A stretch of DNA of 17,845 nucleotides from an uncultured Oscillospiraceae bacterium (GTDB lineage: Bacteria; Bacillota; Clostridia; Oscillospirales; Oscillospiraceae). This document shows, piece after piece, positions 1 to 6,851 of the stretch. Each line of letters starts with the position of its first letter. The stretch's first letter is position 1. The notes under the pieces were generated by a model. That model was not told the DNA's origin. It saw only the letters and a list, made by a program, of their open reading frames with translations, and ran no database searches. The stretch is from positions 1 to 17,845 of the forward strand of contig CABVDR010000052.1 in the NCBI GenBank assembly GCA_902497145.1, in the 5' to 3' direction. The position numbers were made by a program, and so were the translations under genes.

Positions 1-70
1 TCCCCTCGATGATCCCCATGCGCACCTTGCAGGCCGTCGCCATCAGTTGCTTCTTTTCCTTGGCTGTCAT
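1..70 (-). CDS. Transketolase, N-terminal part (partial, runs off the left edge)
   Basis: Only the first 23 codons are visible on the minus strand (MTAKEKKQLMATACKVRMG...). They match the start of the small N-terminal transketolase subunit common in Clostridia, where an N-terminal helix of this kind precedes the thiamine-diphosphate-binding region. An AAAGGAG ribosome binding site lies just upstream of the ATG at 70. The gene is downstream of the triosephosphate-isomerase-family gene with a 121-bp gap, so both are probably one leftward operon. A transketolase here would move tetrose or pentose phosphates made by the locus into central metabolism. The identity rests on a short stretch and is tentative; whether it is a split or full-length enzyme cannot be seen. 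Confidence 0.65.
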   Translation of the reverse strand, partial: MTAKEKKQLMATACKVRMGIIEG

Positions 71-191
71 AGCGTACTCCTTTTCTATGTCCCGCGAGTT
101 TTGCGGTGAGATGACTGGGTTATAGCTCCCGGACGCTCCCGCGCAATTCCCCATACGCGAGAGGGAATCCGGGCCTTGATAGGGTACTGGA

Positions 192-887
192 TCAGTCGGC
201 CTGGCGGTCCTTCACGGCCTGGAGAATTGCCTGGACCATCTCCTCCACCCGGCCGGCGGGAGAGGGTGCTTTCACAATACCGGAGGTGGAGCCGGTGCCG
301 TCCGCACCCAGATAAACCACCTTATAGCAGTCCTCTGCCGTGGTGATGCCGGAAGCGATCATGACCTTCACCTGGGGGTCTACCGCCTTGATGGCCTTGG
401 TAGTTTCAATGGTGTAGCTGTCATCTGCGGTAGTGCCGGTGCCAATGAGGGCGGTAGGCTCAGCCAGGATCACGTCCACCCCCAGCTGTGCCACGGCCTG
501 AGCCTCCACGGTGGAGTCGGCGCAGACAATGGTAATGAGCCCCAGCTCCTTGGCCCGGTCGATGCAGGCATGCAGCTGGGCCAGGGTCTTCTGGTTTTCC
601 GCGTGATTGAGCACCACGGCTTTGGCTCCGGCCTCCACCAGGGACTCAGGCAGCACCGCGCCCATGCCCCGCCCGGGCTGGAGGGCGTCCATGTTCTGGG
701 CTGTCACCGTAATGTGGCTGGTGTGCTCCGCGATCACGCGCAGATCCGCATACGGACAAGTGAAGAAAATCTGTGCGCCAGTTTTTTCTGCAATCTTGTC
801 CGCTGCCTGAGCCAGGGCCAAACTTTCTTTTCCATAGAGGTAAGACTTGGGATTTACAAACAAAAACGGAGTGGAAACGCGACACAT
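192..887 (-). CDS. Triosephosphate isomerase family protein (short, paralogue-type)
   Basis: A 231-residue TIM-barrel sugar-phosphate isomerase. The catalytic set is intact: Asn12 and Lys14 (NPK), His95 (VVLNHAEN) and Glu143 (ILAEPTALIG), followed by the phosphate-binding loop GADGTGS near 195-200. At about 230 residues it resembles the short archaeal-type TIMs rather than the 250-residue glycolytic enzyme of most bacteria. The ATG at 887 was chosen because GGAGGAATATATA sits directly upstream; the frame stays open to 1001 but that extension has no family similarity that I can recognise. Its place in a sugar-acid locus next to transketolase and divergent from an RpiB-like isomerase suggests a paralogue, for example a tetrulose-phosphate isomerase like those of erythritol pathways. 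Classical DHAP/GAP activity is not excluded. Confidence 0.85.
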   Translation of the reverse strand: MCRVSTPFLFVNPKSYLYGKESLALAQAADKIAEKTGAQIFFTCPYADLRVIAEHTSHITVTAQNMDALQPGRGMGAVLPESLVEAGAKAVVLNHAENQKTLAQLHACIDRAKELGLITIVCADSTVEAQAVAQLGVDVILAEPTALIGTGTTADDSYTIETTKAIKAVDPQVKVMIASGITTAEDCYKVVYLGADGTGSTSGIVKAPSPAGRVEEMVQAILQAVKDRQAD

Positions 888-989
888 TATATATTCCTCC
901 TCTTTCCGTACGGCAGCACGCGGCCCTTGCAGACGGGGAATGATCCTACACTGGGCCCGTTGTCGTATCTCGCCCCCTATCCTAGCACA

Positions 990-1003
990 AATTGGATCCA
1001 ATT
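990..1003. promoter_or_regulatory. Operator palindrome AATTGGATCCAATT, probable GntR site
   Basis: A perfect 14-bp palindrome immediately downstream of the predicted leftward -10 box (1004-1009). The same core ATTGGATCCAAT recurs at 1253-1264. Its symmetry (T-T-G-G / C-C-A-A) fits the general form of FadR/FCD-subfamily GntR operators, and a gene for such a regulator lies in the rightward operon. The assignment to that regulator is inference. Confidence 0.6.
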
Positions 1004-1031
1004 ACAATAAAATTTAAATCGAATTTTTTAA
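1004..1031 (-). promoter_or_regulatory. Predicted leftward promoter for the TIM-family gene
   Basis: On the minus strand TTAAAA (1031-1026), a 16-bp spacer, then TATTGT (1009-1004). Both boxes are imperfect, but the region is AT-rich and the operator at 990-1003 would cover the start site, as expected of a repressed promoter. Confidence 0.35.
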
Positions 1032-1214
1032 GAAATTATTTTATTTTCTTCCTATCTAACGCCTCAAGAAATTGATGCTTCTCACAAATCCAGCATAATA
1101 AAATAGTGTATATTTGACAATAATGTGGTGAAATACAATAAGAAATCCATGTCATTCTCTTGCTTATTGACAGATGCAACAAAAAACGGCCCCGCATTTT
1201 GGAAATACCGTTCA

Positions 1215-1242
1215 TTGACATTCGAAAAGAATTGGATAAAAT
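1215..1242 (+). promoter_or_regulatory. Predicted rightward promoter for the permease operon
   Basis: TTGACA (1215-1220), a 16-bp spacer, then TAAAAT (1237-1242). An operator half-site AATTGGAT lies across the end of the spacer and the first base of the -10 box, and the full palindrome at 1253-1264 follows the expected start site. This layout suggests steric repression. Confidence 0.6.
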
Positions 1243-1252
1243 AAAGTCAACG

Positions 1253-1264
1253 ATTGGATCCAAT
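1253..1264. promoter_or_regulatory. Operator palindrome ATTGGATCCAAT, probable GntR site
   Basis: A perfect 12-bp palindrome, identical in its core to the site at 990-1003, placed just after the rightward promoter. It is flanked by a half-site upstream (1230-1237) and an ATCCAA downstream (1265-1270), so more than one dimer might bind here. Confidence 0.6.
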
Positions 1265-1337
1265 ATCCAAAGAAAAACCGGCCGCTTAGATTTCGCGTAC
1301 ACACTTTATGATCTGAAATTTGAGAGGAGAATGATCC

Positions 1338-2351
1338 ATGGAAAACAGTCAAAAAACCAGCGTTTTCGCACTCATGCGAAAAATCCCAGGCGGTATCATT
1401 ATTGTCCCTCTGTTCATCGGCGTGATCGTCAACACCATTGCCCCCGACGCTTTGAAAATCGGCGGCTTTACCACCGGCCTGTTCAGCACCGGCACCTCCT
1501 GTCTGCTGGGCCTGTTCCTTTTGCTGAACGGTGCATCCATCAATGTGCGCAACATCGGCATGCCTTTCTATAAAGGTTTTGTCCTGACCCTGATCAAGTT
1601 CGTTCTGGGCGTTGCCCTGGGTCTTGCCGTCAGTGCCATCTTCGGCCCTGCCGGGTTCCTAGGTGTGACCCCCATGGCCATTATCGCCGCCCTGACCAAC
1701 TCCGCCGGCGGTGAGTACCTGGCCATCGCCCAGCAGTACGGCGACGACACCGACGCCGGCGCCATCTCCATCCTCTCCCTGAACGACGGCCCCTTCTTCA
1801 CTATGATTGCCATGGGCGCCGCCGGTATGGCTTCCATCCCCTTCACCACCTTCGTTGCCACCCTGGTCCCCCTGATCATCGGTATTGTCTGGGGCAACCT
1901 GGATGCCGAGTTCCGTAAGCACGCAGCCAACGCCGTGCCCATCGTCACCTTCTTCATGATGATCCCCATCGGCGCCGGCATGAGCCTGAGAGGCCTGGTC
2001 AGCGGCGGTATCGGCGGCGTGGTTCTGGCCATCATCTCCGCTCTGTCCGCCTTTGTGTTCTACTTTGTGTATCAGTTCTTCCTGCCCAAGAAGAAGCGCA
2101 ACGCCATGGGCGCTGCCATCGGCACCACCGCAGCCAACGCGACTGCTGTTCCCTCCTACATGGCGGAAGTGGATTCTTCCTTCGCGCCCGTCGCCTCTGC
2201 CGCTACCGCTCAGGTGACCATCGCCGCCATTGTCACCGCCTTTACTTGCCCCCTCATTACTGCTATGCTGGATAAGAGAATGCGCCGCTTAAAGAAGGGC
2301 ATTTATTCCGACGAGGCCATTGCCGAACAGGCTGCCAAGGCCCAGAAGTAA
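1338..2351 (+). CDS. kdgT: 2-keto-3-deoxygluconate permease (KdgT family)
   Basis: A 337-residue inner-membrane transporter with about ten hydrophobic segments. It matches the KdgT family from the start (PGGIIIVPLFIGVIVNTIAP) through the conserved ALTNSAGGEYLAI, ILSLNDGPFFTM and GTTAANATAVPS regions. The length is close to the usual 327 residues. The family imports 2-keto-3-deoxygluconate by proton symport, but members near other sugar-acid enzymes may carry other acids, so the substrate is open. AGGAG eight bases before the ATG supports the start. It is the first gene of the rightward operon, directly behind a predicted promoter and operator. No KDG kinase or KDPG aldolase is nearby, which argues against plain KDG catabolism. 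Confidence 0.9.
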   Translation: MENSQKTSVFALMRKIPGGIIIVPLFIGVIVNTIAPDALKIGGFTTGLFSTGTSCLLGLFLLLNGASINVRNIGMPFYKGFVLTLIKFVLGVALGLAVSAIFGPAGFLGVTPMAIIAALTNSAGGEYLAIAQQYGDDTDAGAISILSLNDGPFFTMIAMGAAGMASIPFTTFVATLVPLIIGIVWGNLDAEFRKHAANAVPIVTFFMMIPIGAGMSLRGLVSGGIGGVVLAIISALSAFVFYFVYQFFLPKKKRNAMGAAIGTTAANATAVPSYMAEVDSSFAPVASAATAQVTIAAIVTAFTCPLITAMLDKRMRRLKKGIYSDEAIAEQAAKAQK

Positions 2352-2439
2352 CCTTCGCCGAATCCCCTGTGCGCATCCATCTTTTATAAATCCACAAATA
2401 AGTCCACTTCAACTGAACGAATAGAAAGGAAGGTATATT

Positions 2440-3525
2440 ATGAACTACAAAATTCGTCCTCTGAACAGCGGCTACATTCCCACCAAGCCCCTGGAGTACT
2501 GGTACCACTTCTCCTGCAGCAAGTACATCGAGAAATACGGCCTGACCAACGAGCTGGACCAGCTCCCCGACTTCACCTTTTTGATTGAGGGCGGCGACAA
2601 GCTGATCCTGGTGGACACCGGCATGTCCTGGAACGAGCACGCCGATAAGTACCATCACGGCCCCTCCATGCAGCGTCCCGGCGTGGACGACATCGAGTCC
2701 CGCCTGGCTCAGGCCGGTTACAAGCCCGAGGATGTGGACATCGTCCTGTTCACCCACCTGCACTGGGATCACGTCTTCTATCTGGAGAAGTTCGTCAACG
2801 CCCGCTTCATCGTCAACGAGGTGGAGTGGAACTACGCCCACAATCCTGTCTCCCTGCACTTCAAGAGCTACTGCCGTCCCATCATCTGCAAGGATGGCGA
2901 TGTGACCTACAAGAATGAGTTCATCGCTCCCTACGACATCGTGGACAAGGAGGCCGGCATCGACATTCCTTCCCGCTTTGAGACCGTGAAGGGCGAAGTG
3001 GAGATCGTCCCCGGCGTCACCGTCTTTGAGAGCTTCGGCCACAGCCCCGGATCCATGTCCGTCATGGTCCAGACCGAGAAGGGCCCCTACTTCTGCGTGG
3101 GCGACGCCGTGTTCGTCATGGGCAACATCGACGCTCCTCAGGACATGGTGGAGAAGCTGCACTACGACATCTGCCCTCCCGGCCGTTATGTAGACATGGT
3201 CGCCGCCTGGGAAGGCATCCGTGAGTTCCTGCGCCGCTGCAACCGCGCCGGTGTGGACCCCTACAAGCACCTGCTGCTGGCCCACGACGTCATCCTGTCC
3301 GCCGCTGTGGAGGCCTATGAGGCCGACCACAACAACCAGCTGCCTGTGATCGGCACCAAGGACAGCGACTTTGACTTTGACAAGTACTCCAAGGCCATCA
3401 TCGCCAAGGAGTCCGCTGCCAAGGGCACCACTCCCGAGTCTGTGGAGAGAAAGTACTTCGGCGCCAAGGCGGATTCCAAGCCCTGGGCTGAGCGCGCCAA
3501 GGAAATCGGCGGCATCGAAGTGTAA
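2440..3525 (+). CDS. Metallo-beta-lactamase-fold hydrolase, possible sugar lactonase
   Basis: A 361-residue soluble protein of the metallo-beta-lactamase superfamily, N-acyl-homoserine-lactonase-like branch. The metal ligands are all visible: His106, His108, Asp110 and His111 (THLHWDHV), His201 (FGHSPGSMS), Asp222 (CVGDAVF) and His282 (LLAHDV). The fold begins after about 45 residues (FLIEGGDKLILVDTG) and there is a lysine-rich C-terminal tail of about 60 residues. AAAGGAAGG upstream supports the ATG. In this operon a lactonase that opens an imported or newly made aldonolactone would fit, but the superfamily is too broad to fix the substrate. No signal peptide is seen, so it should act in the cytoplasm. 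Confidence 0.8.
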   Translation: MNYKIRPLNSGYIPTKPLEYWYHFSCSKYIEKYGLTNELDQLPDFTFLIEGGDKLILVDTGMSWNEHADKYHHGPSMQRPGVDDIESRLAQAGYKPEDVDIVLFTHLHWDHVFYLEKFVNARFIVNEVEWNYAHNPVSLHFKSYCRPIICKDGDVTYKNEFIAPYDIVDKEAGIDIPSRFETVKGEVEIVPGVTVFESFGHSPGSMSVMVQTEKGPYFCVGDAVFVMGNIDAPQDMVEKLHYDICPPGRYVDMVAAWEGIREFLRRCNRAGVDPYKHLLLAHDVILSAAVEAYEADHNNQLPVIGTKDSDFDFDKYSKAIIAKESAAKGTTPESVERKYFGAKADSKPWAERAKEIGGIEV

Positions 3526-3555
3526 GAGAAAACCAATCCAGCGGAGTTGCTTTAA

Positions 3556-3594
3556 CTGCCGTCGGCCGGCACCGCCGGCCGACGGCAGAATTTT
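3556..3594 (+). terminator. Strong intra-operon hairpin with short T-run
   Basis: A perfect 15-bp GC-rich stem (3556-3570 with 3574-3588) closed by a 3-nt loop ACC and followed by AATTTT. It lies between the hydrolase and the Tm-1-like gene. The T-run is short, so partial termination or protection of the upstream mRNA end is more likely than a full stop, since the next genes have no obvious promoter of their own. Confidence 0.6.
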
Positions 3595-3615
3595 ATAAAG
3601 GATGCGGTGTTCACA

Positions 3616-4872
3616 ATGAAAACAATTGCCATTATTGAAAGTTGCGATACCAAATATACCGAGTCCGCCTATATGAAGGAGTGCGTGGAAAAGGCCGGCC
3701 TGAAGGCCCTGGTTTTAAACACCGCGACCGGTCCCATGGAATGTGCCAACCCGGATGACAACGGCAAGGTCGTCGATGTTTCCCGCGGCGAGATTGTTGC
3801 CGCCTACGGCACTCCCTGGAGTGAATTGGAGAACAAGACCAAGGGCGAAAAGATTGAGTTCATGCGCAAAGCCGTCACCGCCTATGTGGAAAAACTCTAC
3901 AAAGAGGGCAAGATCCACGGCATCATCTCTGTGGGCGGTCTGCAGAACACCACCATGGCCACCGCCGCCATGTCTGTTTTGCCCATCGGTTTCCCCAAGG
4001 TTATGGCCACCACCGTAGCCAGCGGCACCAAGCAGTTCAGCCTGGTGGTGGGTGACAAGGACATCGTGGCCATGCCCACCATCTGCGACTGCACCGGCCT
4101 GAACCTGATTACCCGCCGGGTGATCGCCAACGCCTGCGGCTGCGTCATCGGCATGGTGCAGAACGCCGGCGAGCCCATTGCCAAGGGCGACAAGCCGGTC
4201 ATCGGTCTGACCCTGATGGGCGTGACCAACAACGGCTGCATGGCCGCCGTGGAGGAGCTGGAGCGCAACGGCTACGAGGTGCTGGGCTTCCATGCCACCG
4301 GCGTGGGCGGCGCGGTGATGGAGCAGATGGCTGCCGACGGTCTTATCGACGGCGTGCTGGACCTCACGCAGCACGAGATCACCTCCGAGTATTTCGGCGG
4401 CGGCTTCTCCTACGGCCCCGGCGCGGCGGTCCGTCTGCTGAAGACCACCGCCAACCACGTCCCCCTGGTGGTGAGCCTGGGCGGCATTGACTTTGTGGAT
4501 TACAATAAGAAGGAAGCCCATGTGGTGCCCAATCTGGAGACCCGCAAGACCTACGACCACAACGCCGACACGGTCCACATCAAGATCACCGCCGACGAGG
4601 CCCGGGACATCGCCAAGATCGTGGCCGACCGCCTGAACACCTCCGACTACCCCATCAAGCTGCTGGTTCCCACCGACGGCATGCGCCACAACACCACCAA
4701 AGGCGAGGCCCTCTATGATCCGGAAGCCGATCAGGCTCTGATCGAAACCCTGAAGGCCAATCTCAATTCCAACATCGAGATCGTGGAGATTGAGGGCAAC
4801 CTGGACACGCCGGAGTGGGGCGTTCAGGCGGCCAAAATTATGCTGGATGTGATGGCTCAGGCCAAAAAATAA
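3616..4872 (+). CDS. Tm-1-like ATP-binding domain protein (UPF0261 family)
   Basis: A 418-residue protein matching the UPF0261/Tm-1-like family along its length: the N-terminal strand with DTK (residues 11-13), IISVGGLQNTTMATAAM (103-119), PKVMATTVASGT (127-138), DCTGLNLITRRVIANA (158-173), and the second domain starting at KPVIGLTLMG with the conserved GFHATGVGG (224-232). The plant homologue Tm-1 binds ATP; the bacterial family has no settled function known to me. The glycine-rich stretch usually read GGSGGT is here GGLQNTT. An in-frame GTG at 3607 is an alternative start; ATG 3616 is preferred because family members begin with this first strand. It ends 44 bp before the aldolase gene. As the only evident ATP-binding enzyme of the operon, it could supply a kinase or ligase step (inference). 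Confidence 0.85.
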   Translation: MKTIAIIESCDTKYTESAYMKECVEKAGLKALVLNTATGPMECANPDDNGKVVDVSRGEIVAAYGTPWSELENKTKGEKIEFMRKAVTAYVEKLYKEGKIHGIISVGGLQNTTMATAAMSVLPIGFPKVMATTVASGTKQFSLVVGDKDIVAMPTICDCTGLNLITRRVIANACGCVIGMVQNAGEPIAKGDKPVIGLTLMGVTNNGCMAAVEELERNGYEVLGFHATGVGGAVMEQMAADGLIDGVLDLTQHEITSEYFGGGFSYGPGAAVRLLKTTANHVPLVVSLGGIDFVDYNKKEAHVVPNLETRKTYDHNADTVHIKITADEARDIAKIVADRLNTSDYPIKLLVPTDGMRHNTTKGEALYDPEADQALIETLKANLNSNIEIVEIEGNLDTPEWGVQAAKIMLDVMAQAKK

Positions 4873-4916
4873 AGGCTCGCATTCCACGAGCCCTGCACAG
4901 GAAAAGAGGTTACATT

Positions 4917-5555
4917 ATGAATAAAGACATTCTGATGGTTGCAAAAGATCTTGTCATCGCCTGCGATCGCGTATATAATAGAAAGATGCAAACAGGAAGC
5001 GGCGGGAATGTAAGCGCCCGAATTCCCGGAACGGAGCACATGCTGGTCAAGGCCAGCGGCGGCTCCATGGGCGACTGTGTTGTGGACGTGGACAAGGGGA
5101 TTATGAAGGGGTTTGTTGTGTGTGACTTTGACGGCAACCTGATTACCGGCGAGGATCTCCCCACCGGAAAACCCACTAAGGAAGCCACCCTTCATGGCTA
5201 TATTTATAAGGTGTGTCCTACCGTCAACGCAGTGGTTCATGTTCATTCTCCCTACGCCATTGCTTGGTCTTCCACGAAAAAGCCCCTGCCCCTGGTCACC
5301 TGGCATTCGAAGCTGAAGTTCAAGACCGAACTTCCCACCCTGAATGTACAGGCAGCTATGGTACAGGCAGATGATCTGCCCAAGGTGCAGGAGATTTTTG
5401 CCAAACAACCTGATCTGAACGCCTTCTTGCTGGCCGATCACGGCGCGGTTGCTCTGGGCAAAAATGCCGTTGCCGCAGAGCACGTGGTGGAACTGATCGA
5501 GGAGACCGCCCAGGTAGCAATCCTGGAAAAGGTGATGGGGACCCTTTCTCTGTAA
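4917..5555 (+). CDS. Class II aldolase/adducin family protein
   Basis: A 212-residue protein of the fuculose-1-phosphate aldolase / ribulose-5-phosphate 4-epimerase fold. Visible active-site elements are the phosphate-binding GSGGNVSAR (27-35), Glu89 in KPTKEATLHGYIY, the zinc pair His108/His110 (VVHVHSPYA) and the third zinc ligand His175 (LLADHGAVALG). AGAGG upstream favours the ATG at 4917 over longer in-frame starts inside the previous gene. The family includes aldolases, epimerases and the 3-oxo-tetronate-4-phosphate decarboxylase OtnC. Given the permease, isomerases and transketolase nearby, retro-aldol cleavage or decarboxylation of a phosphorylated keto acid is the likely role. The regulator gene follows after 24 bp. 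Confidence 0.85.
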   Translation: MNKDILMVAKDLVIACDRVYNRKMQTGSGGNVSARIPGTEHMLVKASGGSMGDCVVDVDKGIMKGFVVCDFDGNLITGEDLPTGKPTKEATLHGYIYKVCPTVNAVVHVHSPYAIAWSSTKKPLPLVTWHSKLKFKTELPTLNVQAAMVQADDLPKVQEIFAKQPDLNAFLLADHGAVALGKNAVAAEHVVELIEETAQVAILEKVMGTLSL

Positions 5556-5579
5556 TTCATTACAGGAGAGTCGAAAGCC

Positions 5580-6287
5580 ATGACAACAAGCGGAAACCGC
5601 AGAGCAAATAAACAGGAGGCCGTCCTTCAGCGAAGCAAGCTGGCCGATCAGGTACTAAAATGCCTGATGGATTGGATTATGGACGGCACCCTGCAGATGG
5701 GTGATAAACTCCGGACAGAACAGATCTCCGCAGAACTGGGCGTCAGTCGGATGCCGGTTCGGGAAGCGCTGAACACGTTGGAACGGAAAGGAATTGCCGT
5801 ATCCGAGCCATACGTGGGCATGCATCTGGTCAATCTGGACCGGGATGAGATCGCCGAGATCTACCGCCTGCGGCAGCTGCTTGAGTCAGAAGCGGCTTTT
5901 GCGGCCTGTCAGCATGTTACTCCCGAAGATTTGGAGCGGATCAAGCAGCTCCACCAGGAGTACCAGGAAATTTTGATGATGCCTGTGCTGAACGCCAAAA
6001 GCATTCACCTGAAAAATCGGGAATTCCATTTTGCCATCTACAAGGCGTCCGGCCTGCACCGGACCTGTGCAATGATTGAGAGCCTGTGGGATGTGCTCTC
6101 CTTCTTCAAAATGCTCTACGGCGAAACGCTGCTGGAGACGCCGGAGGGCAAGCGGAAGATGATTTTGGAGCACCAATCCTACATCGACTATCTGGAACGG
6201 GGCGCGGCACGGGAATTCCGCACCGCTACCCGGCGGAATATTGCCAATAAATTTAAGCGGTATGAACACCGCATCAACAAGAAATAG
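5580..6287 (+). CDS. GntR-family regulator, FadR/FCD subfamily
   Basis: A 235-residue transcription factor. The winged helix-turn-helix lies at about 18-85 (LADQVLKCLMDWI, then ISAELGVSRMPVREALNTLE) and the all-helical FCD effector domain at about 90-225. Of the usual FCD metal ligands, His150 (EFHFAIY) and His198 (LEHQSYIDYL) are present. The position expected for the first acidic ligand reads NRE (146-148), and the third histidine seems replaced near Asn220 (RRNIANKF). Effector binding may therefore differ from metal-dependent relatives. GGAG upstream supports the start. It sits inside the operon it probably controls, through the ATTGGATCCAAT palindromes at 990-1003 and 1253-1264. An acid-sugar metabolite is the likely effector. 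Confidence 0.9.
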   Translation: MTTSGNRRANKQEAVLQRSKLADQVLKCLMDWIMDGTLQMGDKLRTEQISAELGVSRMPVREALNTLERKGIAVSEPYVGMHLVNLDRDEIAEIYRLRQLLESEAAFAACQHVTPEDLERIKQLHQEYQEILMMPVLNAKSIHLKNREFHFAIYKASGLHRTCAMIESLWDVLSFFKMLYGETLLETPEGKRKMILEHQSYIDYLERGAAREFRTATRRNIANKFKRYEHRINKK

Positions 6288-6306
6288 GGACTGGAGGATG
6301 ATTACC

Positions 6307-6750
6307 ATGAAAATTGCCATGGGCTGCGATCCCAACGCCGAGGCGTTTAAGCAGGAAATGATCGAGTTCGTCAAGGGTCTGGGCCACGAGGTCACCGATT
6401 TCGGCAGCGACGACGTGATCTACGCCCACACCGCCATCGAGGTGGCCGAGGCAGTGGCCGCCAAGAAGTATGACCGGGGCATTCTGTTCTGCGGCACCGG
6501 CATCGGCGTGATGCTGGCCGCCAACAAGGTGAAGGGCGCCTACGCCGCCAACGTGCTCAATGTCTATTCCGCCAAGCGGGCCTGCCTGTCCAACAACTGC
6601 AACATCATCACCCTGGGCAGCCAGGTTACCGGCAATATGCTGGCCAAAGAGCTGATCGCCGCCTACCTGTCCTGCACCTACGAGTACAATGAGCGCTCCG
6701 GCAAAAAGGTAGACGCCATTGTGGAGTACGAGCAGAAGCACCAGATCTGA
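6307..6750 (+). CDS. RpiB/LacA/LacB-family sugar-phosphate isomerase
   Basis: A 147-residue isomerase of the RpiB fold: N-terminal MKIAMGCDPNAEAF, catalytic Cys62 in FCGTGIGVMLAANK, and the YSAKRACLSNNCNI segment (87-100). By my hand alignment to E. coli RpiB, the conserved His after the first Asp is Pro9 (GCDPN rather than GCDH) and the ring-opening His of RQHND is replaced by Ser95 (LSNN). These changes argue against ordinary ribose-5-phosphate isomerase and for a paralogue acting on an open-chain or shorter sugar phosphate, such as the tetrulose phosphates handled by RpiB paralogues of erythritol pathways. The ATG at 6307 has GGAGG nine bases upstream; ATG 6298 is too close to it. It is the last gene before the terminators. 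Confidence 0.88.
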   Translation: MKIAMGCDPNAEAFKQEMIEFVKGLGHEVTDFGSDDVIYAHTAIEVAEAVAAKKYDRGILFCGTGIGVMLAANKVKGAYAANVLNVYSAKRACLSNNCNIITLGSQVTGNMLAKELIAAYLSCTYEYNERSGKKVDAIVEYEQKHQI

Positions 6751-6812
6751 TATTCTTCCCCGGCCCCCTACGCCGGGCAGACATGTTTTACCCAACTTCC
6801 TTCCATCTTTTT

Positions 6813-6843
6813 GCGGGCCGCGGTCATCGCGGCCCGCATTTTT
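6813..6843 (+). terminator. Rho-independent terminator of the rightward operon
   Basis: A perfect 10-bp stem GCGGGCCGCG / CGCGGCCCGC (6813-6822 with 6828-6837), a 5-nt loop, then ATTTTT. It lies 62 bp after the stop codon of the RpiB-family gene. Confidence 0.85.
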
Positions 6844-6851
6844 ATGCAAAG

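Larger units (their letters stand above)
888..1337. other. Divergent regulatory region between the two sugar-locus operons
   Basis: These 450 bases hold no credible gene. They are AT-rich compared with the flanking coding sequence. They contain two perfect palindromic operators (990-1003 and 1253-1264), an extra half-site AATTGGAT (1230-1237) and a trailing ATCCAA (1265-1270), one good rightward promoter, one weaker leftward promoter, and two further TTGACA boxes (1114-1119 and 1167-1172) without a well-placed -10. Each operon would have a leader of roughly 100 nt. I saw no riboswitch-like conservation in either leader. Confidence 0.7.

Noticed and set aside
888..1001. In-frame upstream extension of the TIM-family protein by 38 residues
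   Set aside because: The internal ATG at 887 has a strong ribosome binding site, and the extension does not resemble a TIM N-terminus and crosses the predicted operator side of the leader.
1114..1172. Additional TTGACA boxes at 1114 and 1167
   Set aside because: Neither has a credible -10 box at 16-18 bp spacing; left as part of the intergenic description only.
1036..1302. 88-codon minus-strand frame and an overlapping plus-strand frame (1160-1573) in the divergent region
   Set aside because: The sequence is AT-rich with promoter and operator signals, no good ribosome binding site, and no recognisable protein family.
2263..4887. Long minus-strand frames (2263-3330 and 3715-4887)
   Set aside because: They mirror the MBL-fold hydrolase and Tm-1-like genes and show only low-complexity product.
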